Shown one piece after another: positions 37,342-45,264 of a stretch of 64,000 bases of DNA; position 1 is the stretch's first letter; the number at the start of each line of letters is the position of its first letter. Where the stretch lies: positions 434,001-498,000 of the forward strand of contig NZ_JABAIL010000005.1 of assembly GCF_012641475.1 (NCBI RefSeq), read 5' to 3'. The translations under genes were made by a program, and so were the position numbers. Below the pieces are notes generated by a model. The model was not told the origin of the DNA. It did not search any database and saw only the letters and a program-made list of their open reading frames with translations. This DNA comes from Flammeovirga agarivorans. GTDB lineage: Bacteria > Bacteroidota > Bacteroidia > Cytophagales > Flammeovirgaceae.

Positions 37342-37914
37342 CTATAATGAATCAATTGCAGTACATACAGATCCGAAGATTTCTTCGATAGATCCTACAC
37401 CATTAATTGATTTGAATTTTCCTTGACCTTCGTAGAAGCTTGCTACAGGAGCAGTTTTATTGTTGTACTCTTGTACACGGTTACGGATTAAATCTTCGTT
37501 TTGGTCATCAGTACGACCAGAAGTTTCACCACGCTTTAAGATACGCTTTGTCAACTCTTCTTCATCCACTTCTAAAGCAACCATTCCAGAAATAGCAATA
37601 CCATTTTCTGTCATTAAATTATCTAAAGCTTCTGCTTGAGCAACTGTACGAGGAAAACCATCAAAGATAAAACCATTACCGCTTTTATGTTCTTTGATTT
37701 TAGAATCAATCATTCCGATTACTACTTCGTCTGGAACTAATTGACCTTGGTCCATTAATTCTTTTGCTTTGATTCCAAGAGGAGTACCAGCTTTAATTTC
37801 ACCACGAAGTAAGTCTCCAGTAGATAAGTGAGTAAGGCTATATTTTTCCTTAATCATATCACTTTGTGTACCTTTTCCGGCACCTGGAGGGCCAAATAAT
37901 ACAAGATTGATCAT
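37342..37914 (-). CDS. adk: Adenylate kinase (short form)
   Basis: Interconverts ATP, AMP and ADP in the cytoplasm. 190 residues, the short-LID type without the zinc-binding insertion. The P-loop GPPGAGKGT is at 8-16, the AMP-binding FDGFPRTVAQAEAL is near 84, and the LID GETSGRTDDQNEDLIRNRV carries the conserved Arg residues. The ATG is the natural start. It lies about 150 bp downstream of an ECF sigma factor in the same direction; a TATTTTTG box just upstream suggests its own promoter. Confidence 0.97.
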   Translation of the reverse strand: MINLVLFGPPGAGKGTQSDMIKEKYSLTHLSTGDLLRGEIKAGTPLGIKAKELMDQGQLVPDEVVIGMIDSKIKEHKSGNGFIFDGFPRTVAQAEALDNLMTENGIAISGMVALEVDEEELTKRILKRGETSGRTDDQNEDLIRNRVQEYNNKTAPVASFYEGQGKFKSINGVGSIEEIFGSVCTAIDSL

Positions 37915-37967
37915 ATTGTAAAGTTTATTTTGTGTAATAACTCATATGAGTTGCCTCTTTTAAAACG

Positions 37968-37975
37968 CAAAAATA
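37968..37975 (-). promoter_or_regulatory. -7 box of the adk promoter
   Basis: The minus strand reads TATTTTTG, matching TAnnTTTG, 54 nt before the start. Confidence 0.4.
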
Positions 37976-38067
37976 ATAAAATACAGGATTTAAACTAATG
38001 ATATCGAGATCTTAATTAATGAGATGTTACCAAAAGGTAAAGAATACGATAATAAATATTGAATTCT

Positions 38068-38604
38068 CTAAATAGAGACATTTAGGTTCTTTCTTAAAAT
38101 ACTGAGTGCTTTACTCATTCTTTTTTCAATAGCTTTAACACTCACATCAAGTCTGTTACTGATCTCAGAATAGGTAAGACCATCCATACGGTTCATTAAG
38201 AAAACCTCTCTGCTTTTATCAGGTAATTGATTGATTGTTTTTTCTAAAGTGTTTTGGAATTCATTCAGCTCCATTTTGAATTCAGGATTTGTCTCAGATT
38301 CTCCGTCCTTCTTATTCTGTCTTTGTTCGAATTGTAAAACTACTTTGTTGTGTTTGATATAGTTTAACGCAAGATTATTTGCGATGGTATATAAGTATGT
38401 TTTCGCTGTTTCAAGGATGATTTTCTCTCTAGCTTCCCAAAATTTGATGTAGGATTCCTGTGCGATATCTTCGGCTACGTCGATATCACCAATCTTATAG
38501 TAAATGAAACTCTTTATGTTTTCAAAATACAGGTCAAATAGCTCTTTGAAATTAGCTTCACTTAAAATGGGCAGATCATTATTTTTTTTTGTATTCGTTG
38601 TCAC
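38068..38604 (-). CDS. ECF-type RNA polymerase sigma factor
   Basis: 178 residues from GTG at 38604; a TTG two codons upstream (38610) is the alternative and cannot be excluded. Region 2 is at LFDLYFENIKSFIYYKIGDIDVAEDIAQESYIKFWE and region 4 at LPDKSREVFLMNRMDGLTYSEISNRLDVSVKAIEKRMSKAL. The MNRMDGLTYSEI form resembles the Bacteroidota ECF expansion family. These are normally followed by a FecR-like anti-sigma gene and a SusC-type receptor; here the next gene downstream is adk, so no anti-sigma factor is at hand. The minus-strand TACTTTTG at 38716 may drive it. Confidence 0.92.
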   Translation of the reverse strand: MTTNTKKNNDLPILSEANFKELFDLYFENIKSFIYYKIGDIDVAEDIAQESYIKFWEAREKIILETAKTYLYTIANNLALNYIKHNKVVLQFEQRQNKKDGESETNPEFKMELNEFQNTLEKTINQLPDKSREVFLMNRMDGLTYSEISNRLDVSVKAIEKRMSKALSILRKNLNVSI

Positions 38605-38715
38605 GTTCAAATTAGCACTTTTGAGTATATCGTTCTCAGTGATTTAATGTAATACGTTATAGCAGTTAAAGACAACTCTTTTAAAATTAGGTCTATGATT
38701 CTTGTCTTTATGAAA

Positions 38716-38723
38716 CAAAAGTA
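38716..38723 (-). promoter_or_regulatory. Possible -7 box of the ECF sigma gene
   Basis: The minus strand reads TACTTTTG, a TAnnTTTG match, about 112 nt before the start. Confidence 0.35.
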
Positions 38724-38743
38724 CAAAAGATATTCGTAAATAT

Positions 38744-40525
38744 TTACAAATTATTACCCTTTGACTGTTGCTCGTATAGTGTGTTGTAGTGTCCTTCTAA
38801 ATTAAGTAGCTCATCATGAGTTCCTTGTTCTATAATTTTTCCTTCATGAAGTACGATAATTTTATCAGCTAATTTAGCAGAAGAGACCCTATGAGAAATG
38901 ATTACAGAAGTTTTATTGTGCATTACATTCTGTAAATTGTTTAATATCTGATTTTCTGTTTTAGTATCAACGGCAGATAAACTGTCATCTAAAACCAATA
39001 TTTTAGGACTACCTAAGATCGCTCTGGCAATAGTGGTACGTTGCTTTTGACCACCAGATAATGTGATTCCTCTCTCACCAACAATTGTATCTAGGCCATG
39101 TTCCATATGCTGGATATTTTCCCATAAACCAGCATTTTTTGTTGCCTCAACAATCTCAGCCTCAGTTGCGTTTTCTTTGGCAAAAGCGATATTGTTTCTT
39201 AGAGTATTCGAGAACAAGAATACATCTTGTGGAGCCATGTTAATCTGAGAGCGAATATCATGGAGATTATATGATTTTAGATCTTTATTATCAACAAGGA
39301 TTTTACCCGAAGTAGGGTCATATAATCTTGAAATTAAACTAGCAACCGTACTTTTACCAGAACCAGTTGTTCCCAAAATGGCTAAAGTTTTTCCAGACTC
39401 AATTTCAAATGATAAATCATCTAATGCTTTTATTCCAGAGTCAGGATATACAAGAGAAACGTTTTCAAACTTAAGATTACCTTTAATTTCTTGTACTTCG
39501 TCTGAAGTTGAAACTATTTCAGGTGTTTCATTTAAGAACTCATTGATTCTTTTTTGTGATGCAGCTGCTCGTTGAACAATAGAAGTAACCCAACCTAAAG
39601 ATGTTACCGGCCATGTAAGTAAGGTCACGTACATAATAAACTCAGCAATAACTCCAGGTGTAATTGTACCTTTTTCAACTTCTATACCACCTACATAAAC
39701 AGTTAGAATGGTACTTAGTCCAATCAGGAATAGCATTAATGGGTAAAACATAGAGTTTACCTTAGCTAATTCTAATTGTCTGTTTTGATATTCAGTAGCA
39801 TTATCTGTGAACTGAGATAATGATTCTTTTTCTCTCACAAATGCCTTGATTACTCGAATTCCAGAAAATGCTTCCTGTACAAACGTAGACATAGAAGACA
39901 ATTGCTGTTGAATTAATTCAGATTTCTTGTTGATTACGTTATTAACAAAGTAAATACTGATTGACAAGAGTGGAAGTGGAAATAAAGCCCAGAATGTAAG
40001 GTGTACATTAATGCTTAACATGATACCTATGGTAAGGATAAAGGAAATTACCATATTGATAGAGTACATGATAGCTGGGCCCAAATACATACGCACTTTA
40101 CTTACATCCTCAGAGATCCTTGCCATAAGATCACCTGTGTTATTTCTTCTGTAGAAACTTAAAGTGAGTTTTTGATAATGCTCAAAAATATCATTCTTAA
40201 GGTCAAACTCTATTAATCGAGACATAACTATAATAGTCTGTCTTACAAGAAATAAGAAAATACCTCTTAAAAGTGCCATTGAAACGATAACAGCACCGTA
40301 TAGCAATACAGTTTTAAAGAAGTCATCAATAAAGACACTGTGAAGTTCAGCCCCTTCTAATAATGTTTGTGTCTTTAAAGTATCGACCACCAAATCAAGA
40401 GCATAACGTACAACTTGAGCGGGTGCAATCGCAAAAATATTGGAGATAATCATAAAAATAATCCCCAATGTTAATCTGAAACCGTATCGGTAAATATATT
40501 TATTAAGAAAAGCGAGTTCCTTCAT
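38744..40525 (-). CDS. ABC transporter, fused membrane and ATP-binding domains
   Basis: 593 residues, a type IV (B-family) half-transporter of the MdlB/YheH/LmrA-like sort that works as a dimer to export a lipid or drug. Six membrane helices span about 15-320, with LSFYRRNNTGDLMARISEDVSKVRMYLG as the coupling region. The ATPase domain has Walker A GTTGSGKST near 371-379, the Q-loop NMAPQDVFLF, signature LSGGQKQR and Walker B ILVLDDSLSAVD; here the residue after the Walker B Asp is D, not the usual catalytic E, so it may be the degenerate half of a heterodimer. No partner half is adjacent. Substrate unknown. Confidence 0.9.
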   Translation of the reverse strand: MKELAFLNKYIYRYGFRLTLGIIFMIISNIFAIAPAQVVRYALDLVVDTLKTQTLLEGAELHSVFIDDFFKTVLLYGAVIVSMALLRGIFLFLVRQTIIVMSRLIEFDLKNDIFEHYQKLTLSFYRRNNTGDLMARISEDVSKVRMYLGPAIMYSINMVISFILTIGIMLSINVHLTFWALFPLPLLSISIYFVNNVINKKSELIQQQLSSMSTFVQEAFSGIRVIKAFVREKESLSQFTDNATEYQNRQLELAKVNSMFYPLMLFLIGLSTILTVYVGGIEVEKGTITPGVIAEFIMYVTLLTWPVTSLGWVTSIVQRAAASQKRINEFLNETPEIVSTSDEVQEIKGNLKFENVSLVYPDSGIKALDDLSFEIESGKTLAILGTTGSGKSTVASLISRLYDPTSGKILVDNKDLKSYNLHDIRSQINMAPQDVFLFSNTLRNNIAFAKENATEAEIVEATKNAGLWENIQHMEHGLDTIVGERGITLSGGQKQRTTIARAILGSPKILVLDDSLSAVDTKTENQILNNLQNVMHNKTSVIISHRVSSAKLADKIIVLHEGKIIEQGTHDELLNLEGHYNTLYEQQSKGNNL

Positions 40526-40589
40526 TCTGCTTTTTTGATAAGTCGCTGATAGATAATAGGAAAACTTGTTGTCACAAATAACCTATCCA

Positions 40590-40597
40590 CAAATGTA
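40590..40597 (-). promoter_or_regulatory. -7 box of the ABC transporter gene
   Basis: The minus strand reads TACATTTG, an exact match, 65 nt before the start. Confidence 0.4.
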
Positions 40598-40698
40598 AGT
40601 AATTGTTTTTAAGTAGACGTTAATTGAAGTTATAGTAATACATCTTTTAAGTATTGTACTAAAATCTTATTCATAATTAATATTTATTTGTAAAATGT

Positions 40699-40710
40699 TA
40701 TGCATGCATA
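40699..40710. promoter_or_regulatory. Candidate MarR operator: 12-bp perfect palindrome
   Basis: TATGCATGCATA is its own reverse complement and sits 11 bp upstream of the marR -7 box at 40722-40729, in the spacer and -33 region. Its place suits a self-controlling repressor that also controls fadN and fadA. No binding data are available; the assignment is by position and symmetry. Confidence 0.45.
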
Positions 40711-40721
40711 CTATTTATTTA

Positions 40722-40729
40722 TATATTTG
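40722..40729 (+). promoter_or_regulatory. -7 box of the marR-fadN-fadA operon
   Basis: TATATTTG is an exact TAnnTTTG match. It leaves a leader of about 120 nt to the marR ATG. No consensus -33 element is visible, which is common for regulated promoters. Confidence 0.45.
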
Positions 40730-40855
40730 GAGACTAAGGAGGTAAAATAACAGTTTTTTGGCACAAATGCTCGTTGTTTATTGATGTCATAGACAGTATT
40801 TACCCTCAAACCTTAAACACACACACACAAAGCACAAAAGTAAAATTATGAAAGC

Positions 40856-41374
40856 ATGGGGGGATTGCGTAAATCTGAAAAAAAGAAACAGTCTGTTGAT
40901 TTAAGTATTAAAGCCACTTGGCTAGGTATTTCAAAAATGTATAACCTATTAGGTGCAGATTATGATATCTCACACTCAATTGGTTTTGTATTATTGAATA
41001 TCGATCCTGTTGACGGTACTCCGGCAACAAAAATTGCCCCTTTGATGGGTATGGAAGCAAGAAGCTTAACTAGAATGCTTAAAAGCTTTGAAGAGAAGGG
41101 GTTGATCACAAGAATTCCTGATAAAACGGATAAACGAAAAGTAATTATCAAGTTAACGGAGTTTGGTCAGACCAAAAGAGAAATGTCAAAGCAGACAGTA
41201 AAAGTTTTCTTAAGAAGAGTTGAGGAGAAAGTCACTGAAGATGAATTAGGAGTATTTTTTCATGTCATAGATATGATTAATGAAGTAGTAAAAGACCCTA
41301 AAGGACAGATGTTCGACGAAATTAGAGAAAACCTTAAAGGTTTTGGAATTACAGAAGAGAACCTGTCAAAATAA
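40856..41374 (+). CDS. MarR-family transcriptional regulator
   Basis: 172 residues, winged-helix MarR fold. The recognition region KIAPLMGMEARSLTRMLKSFEEKGLITRIPDKTDKRKVIIKLTEFG has the typical DKRxxxIxLTxxG wing. It starts at ATG 40856; an out-of-frame ATG lies at 40848. It is the first gene of an operon with fadN and fadA, the usual place for a local repressor of beta-oxidation that responds to acyl-CoA. The spacing to fadN is 77 bp, without a terminator. A palindrome upstream is the likely operator. Confidence 0.93.
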   Translation: MGGLRKSEKKKQSVDLSIKATWLGISKMYNLLGADYDISHSIGFVLLNIDPVDGTPATKIAPLMGMEARSLTRMLKSFEEKGLITRIPDKTDKRKVIIKLTEFGQTKREMSKQTVKVFLRRVEEKVTEDELGVFFHVIDMINEVVKDPKGQMFDEIRENLKGFGITEENLSK

Positions 41375-41440
41375 CATGACCTCCCCAAACTATTGTCTTG
41401 ATTCAATTTAGAATACACATAAATAAACAACACAAATAAA

Positions 41441-41452
41441 TCGGTACACCGA
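41441..41452. promoter_or_regulatory. Short inverted repeat at the fadN start
   Basis: TCGGT-ac-ACCGA overlaps the A of the fadN ATG. It could be a small operator or an mRNA hairpin limiting fadN translation. Five base pairs is little, so this is a weak call. Confidence 0.25.
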
Positions 41453-43860
41453 TGAAAAACAGAACTATCAATAAAGTGGCCGTTTTGGGTTCAGGCGTAA
41501 TGGGATCCAGAATTGCATGTCACTTTGCGAACATTGGCGTTGAGGTCTTATTGTTAGACATCGTGCCTAGAGAATTATCAGAGCAAGAAGCAGCGAAAGG
41601 ACTTACTCTTGAAAGTAAGGCTGTTCGTAACCGCATTGTCAATGACGCTTTAAAATCAGCGTTAAAGTCAAAACCTGCACCTGTATTTAGAAAAGGAGTT
41701 GAAAAACTTATTTCTACAGGTAACTTCACTGATGATATGTCAAAAATATCATCATGTGATTGGACTATTGAGGTAGTTGTTGAAAACCTTGATATCAAAA
41801 AGAAAGTTTTTGAACAAGTAGAACAATACCGTAAACCAGGCACACTTATTACTTCGAATACTTCAGGTATTCCAATGAAGTTTATGTGTGAAGGAAGAAG
41901 CGATGACTTTGTAAAGCATTTCTGCGGAACTCACTTCTTCAATCCTCCACGTTACCTAAGACTATTAGAAATTATTCCAGGTCCCGGAACAGACCAAGAT
42001 GTGGTAGATTTCCTTATGCATTATGGAGATGTTCAATTAGGAAAAGAAACCGTACTTTGTAAAGATACTCCTGCGTTTATTGCGAACAGAATTGGTGTTT
42101 ATGCTATCATGTCAGGTATGCATACCATCCAAGAAATGGGGCTATCAGTTGGAGAGGTAGATAAACTTACTGGACCAATTATCGGTAGAGCTAAATCAGC
42201 AACATTCCGTACAAGTGATGTTGTAGGTTTGGATACAATGGTTAAGGTATCAAACAACCTACATGCGGGTTTACCAAATGATGAATCGAAAGAACGATTT
42301 GTACTTCCGAAAATTGTAAGTGAATTAAATGACCGTCAGTGGTTTGGTGATAAAACCAAACAAGGATATTATAAAAAGACAAAAGATGATAATGGAAAGA
42401 AAGTCATCTTGGAGTTAAACCTTAATACATTCGAGTATCAGCCGAAAACTAGGGCGAAATTTAAAGCTTTAGAGGCAGTAAAAGATATGGAAAGTGTTAG
42501 AGAGAGAATTCCTGTACTTCTAAATTTTGAAGATAAAGCAGGAGAGTTCTATCGTAAATCTTTCTATGATGTATTTAGATATTGCTCAAATAGAATTCCT
42601 GAAATTGCGGACGAGCTTTTCAGAATTGATGAAGCAGTTGCAGCAGGTTTTGCATGGGAATTAGGACCATTTGAAACTTGGGATCTATTAGGAGTAAAAG
42701 AAACTGCCTCAAAAATGGAAGAGGCGGGTGAAAAACCTGCTGATTGGGTATATGAAATGCTTGAAGCCGGTCATACTTCATTCTACAAAAACGAAGACCG
42801 TAAGCGTTTATACTACGATATCCCTACAAAATCATATAAAGTAGTTCCAGGTACAGAATCACTTGTAATGTTAGAAACATTGCGAGGGGAAAATGTAGTT
42901 TGGGGTAACGCAGGGGCTACGTTATTTGATATTGGTGATGGAGTACTCAATTTAGAGTTCCATACTAAAATGAATGCACTTGGCGCTGAAAACCTTGAAG
43001 GTGTAAATACTGCAATATCAATTGCAGAGGAACAAGGTTGGAAAGGATTAGTCATTGGTAATGAGTCTGCAAATTTCTCTGCAGGAGCCAATTTAGCCAT
43101 GCTCTTTATGTTCGCTTGTGATCAGGAATATGATGAAATCAACTTAATGATTGCTCAATTCCAGAAAACAATGATGAAGGCAAGGTACTCTTCAGTTCCA
43201 GTTGTAGCAGCAACATCTGGTTTAGCATTAGGTGGAGGTTGTGAACTTTCTATGCATTGTGATGCAATACAAGCACATGCTGAAACATACATGGGGTTAG
43301 TAGAAGTAGGTGTCGGTCTTATTCCTGCAGGTGGCGGAACAAAAGAGATGGCATTGAGAGTTTCTGATTCATTTAAATCTGGTGATCCAGAATATAACCG
43401 TTTGCAAGATGCATTTATGGCTATTGCAACAGCAAAAGTAGCTACTTCTGCTGAGGAAATGAGAGATATGGGCTTCATGAACGCACATTCGAATATTACT
43501 CTAAACAGGAAAAGAGTAATTGCTGATGCTAAGACTAGAGTTTTAGAGATGTCGGCATTAGGATATGCACAGAAGAACCAAAGAAGAGATATCAAGGTAC
43601 AAGGCCGTGGAGGTATGGCATTGTTTGAAGCAGGAATTGCGGGTATGGAATATGCGAATTGGGCATCAGAACATGACGCAAAAATTGCTCGTAAATTGAA
43701 TTATGTGATCAATGGTGGTGATTTATCTGCTCCGGCATTAGTGTCAGAGCAATACTTGTTGGATTTAGAGCGTGAAGCGTTCTTGAGTTTAACAGGGGAG
43801 AAGAAAACATTGGAACGTATCCAAAGTATTCTTTTCAAAGGTAAACCACTAAGAAACTAA
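41452..43860 (+). CDS. fadN: 3-hydroxyacyl-CoA dehydrogenase / enoyl-CoA hydratase, FadN type
   Basis: 802-residue bifunctional beta-oxidation enzyme: hydration of enoyl-CoA and oxidation of 3-hydroxyacyl-CoA. The NAD fold comes first, with GSGVMG at 13-18 and the catalytic pair His161 and Glu173 (GTHFFNPPRYLRLLEI). The crotonase domain is at the C-terminal end, with Glu598 (GGGCELSMH) and Glu618 (GLVEVGVG) as catalytic acids. This order is the reverse of E. coli FadB and matches B. subtilis FadN. It lies between the MarR gene and fadA and is clearly co-transcribed with both. Confidence 0.95.
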   Translation: MKNRTINKVAVLGSGVMGSRIACHFANIGVEVLLLDIVPRELSEQEAAKGLTLESKAVRNRIVNDALKSALKSKPAPVFRKGVEKLISTGNFTDDMSKISSCDWTIEVVVENLDIKKKVFEQVEQYRKPGTLITSNTSGIPMKFMCEGRSDDFVKHFCGTHFFNPPRYLRLLEIIPGPGTDQDVVDFLMHYGDVQLGKETVLCKDTPAFIANRIGVYAIMSGMHTIQEMGLSVGEVDKLTGPIIGRAKSATFRTSDVVGLDTMVKVSNNLHAGLPNDESKERFVLPKIVSELNDRQWFGDKTKQGYYKKTKDDNGKKVILELNLNTFEYQPKTRAKFKALEAVKDMESVRERIPVLLNFEDKAGEFYRKSFYDVFRYCSNRIPEIADELFRIDEAVAAGFAWELGPFETWDLLGVKETASKMEEAGEKPADWVYEMLEAGHTSFYKNEDRKRLYYDIPTKSYKVVPGTESLVMLETLRGENVVWGNAGATLFDIGDGVLNLEFHTKMNALGAENLEGVNTAISIAEEQGWKGLVIGNESANFSAGANLAMLFMFACDQEYDEINLMIAQFQKTMMKARYSSVPVVAATSGLALGGGCELSMHCDAIQAHAETYMGLVEVGVGLIPAGGGTKEMALRVSDSFKSGDPEYNRLQDAFMAIATAKVATSAEEMRDMGFMNAHSNITLNRKRVIADAKTRVLEMSALGYAQKNQRRDIKVQGRGGMALFEAGIAGMEYANWASEHDAKIARKLNYVINGGDLSAPALVSEQYLLDLEREAFLSLTGEKKTLERIQSILFKGKPLRN

Positions 43861-43916
43861 ATAGACTGAAGTCTAATTTTTAATCACAAACTTTGATCAA
43901 TAATAACTAGAAAACA

Positions 43917-45095
43917 ATGGAAGCTTATATTGTAGCAGGATATAGAACAGCTATTGGCAAGGCGAAAAAAGGAGGATTTCGATTCACACGCCCTGACGAT
44001 TTAGCGGCAGATGTAATTCAACATCTCGTTCAAAGTGTACCCGCTTTGGACCCTACAAGAATTGATGACCTCATCGTAGGTTGTGCAATTCCAGAAGCAG
44101 AACAAGGTATGCAAATGGCTAGAATGATTTCACTTTTAGCGTTTGCTCCAGATAACTTAAAAGTACCGGGTGTCACAGTTAATAGATATTGTGGTTCTGG
44201 TGTAGAAACAATCTCAATGGCTACTGCAAAGATTAGAGCAGGAATGGCAGATTGTATTATCGCAGGAGGTACTGAGTCGATGTCTATGGTACCTATGATG
44301 GGCTATAAGACAGGCTTAAATTATAAAATAGCCACCGAAACACCTCAATACTATTTGAACATGGGATTAACGGCTGAAGAAGTGGCAAAGGACTATGGCA
44401 TTGATAGAGATGAAGCAGACGAATTTGCTGTAAAATCTCATGAAAAAGCCCTAGCAGCAATTTCAGCTGGCAAGTTTAAAGATGAAATTGTTCCAATTAC
44501 AGTAAAAGAGACTTATTTGGAAGGAGACCGTAAGAAAACGAGAGAGTTTGTTGTAGATACTGACGAAGGACCTCGTAAGTCTGATGTTTCTGGTTTAGGT
44601 CGATTAAAACCAGCTTTTAAACAAGGTGGTCAGGTAACTGCTGGTAACTCATCACAAACTTCTGACGGAGCTGCTTTTGTAATGGTAATGTCAGAAAGAA
44701 TGGTGAAGGAGTTGAAATTGGAACCAATTGCAAGAATGGTTTCTTATGCATCTGCAGGTGTAGATCCTAGAATTATGGGTATTGGCCCTGTAGAAGCAAT
44801 TCCAAGAGCATTACAACAGGCAGGGTTAAAAGCTTCGGATATTGAACAAGTAGAATTGAATGAAGCTTTTGCAGCACAATCATTAGCAGTGATTAAAAAC
44901 ATTGATTTTGATCCTAACATTATCAATGTAAATGGAGGTGCAATTGCCTTAGGTCACCCTCTTGGTTGTACAGGTGCCAAACTTTCAGTCCAGTTATTTA
45001 ATGAAATGAGAAGACGTAACCAAAAGTATGGAATGGTGACAGCTTGTGTCGGTGGAGGACAAGGTGTTGCAGGTATTTATGAGTTATTAAAATAA
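43917..45095 (+). CDS. fadA: Acetyl-CoA acyltransferase (thiolase)
   Basis: 392 residues; cleaves 3-ketoacyl-CoA to acetyl-CoA and a shortened acyl-CoA, the last step of each beta-oxidation round. The nucleophile is Cys92 (NRYCGSGVETIS), the base His347 (LGHPLGCTG) and the second Cys377 (TACVGGGQG). The length is typical. It begins 56 bp after fadN and closes the operon, with a UUCG-loop terminator downstream. An acyl-CoA dehydrogenase gene, often the next member, is not here. Confidence 0.96.
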   Translation: MEAYIVAGYRTAIGKAKKGGFRFTRPDDLAADVIQHLVQSVPALDPTRIDDLIVGCAIPEAEQGMQMARMISLLAFAPDNLKVPGVTVNRYCGSGVETISMATAKIRAGMADCIIAGGTESMSMVPMMGYKTGLNYKIATETPQYYLNMGLTAEEVAKDYGIDRDEADEFAVKSHEKALAAISAGKFKDEIVPITVKETYLEGDRKKTREFVVDTDEGPRKSDVSGLGRLKPAFKQGGQVTAGNSSQTSDGAAFVMVMSERMVKELKLEPIARMVSYASAGVDPRIMGIGPVEAIPRALQQAGLKASDIEQVELNEAFAAQSLAVIKNIDFDPNIINVNGGAIALGHPLGCTGAKLSVQLFNEMRRRNQKYGMVTACVGGGQGVAGIYELLK

Positions 45096-45140
45096 TTCAT
45101 GATGCCTTTTTGGTTTTAAAATATGATAAAAGCAATTAGG

Positions 45141-45166
45141 AAAGCGACCTTCGGGTCGCTTTTTTT
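45141..45166 (+). terminator. Terminator of the fad operon
   Basis: A 9-bp stem with a TTCG loop (45141-45149, loop 45150-45153, then 45154-45162) is followed by a run of Ts. Confidence 0.9.
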
Positions 45167-45252
45167 GTCTATAAATAGTTGTAGTTTTATCAAACTTTTT
45201 ATGAAGAATGTAATCCCAATCAGAAAATCCTTTTAAATTGGGAAATGCGTTT

Positions 45253-45260
45253 TAACTTTG
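45253..45260 (+). promoter_or_regulatory. -7 box 4 nt before the next gene's ATG
   Basis: TAACTTTG is an exact TAnnTTTG match, followed by TTCT and the ATG at 45265. Transcription would begin at or within 1-2 nt of the start codon, so the mRNA is likely leaderless. Confidence 0.5.
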
Positions 45261-45264
45261 TTCT

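Larger units (their letters stand above)
40526..40855. other. Divergent intergenic region with promoter and palindrome
   Basis: The 330-bp gap between the ABC transporter (minus) and marR (plus) contains the -7 box of the former (40590-40597), a perfect palindrome (40699-40710), the marR -7 box (40722-40729) and a short (AC)n run near 40816-40829 in the marR leader. Confidence 0.55.

Noticed and set aside
40816-40829. Short (AC)n repeat in the marR leader
   Set aside because: About seven units only, common by chance in AT-rich leaders; no evidence of phase variation because it lies outside codons.
43155-43595. 146-codon minus-strand frame inside fadN
   Set aside because: Lies opposite the crotonase domain and mirrors its codon pattern; no independent support.
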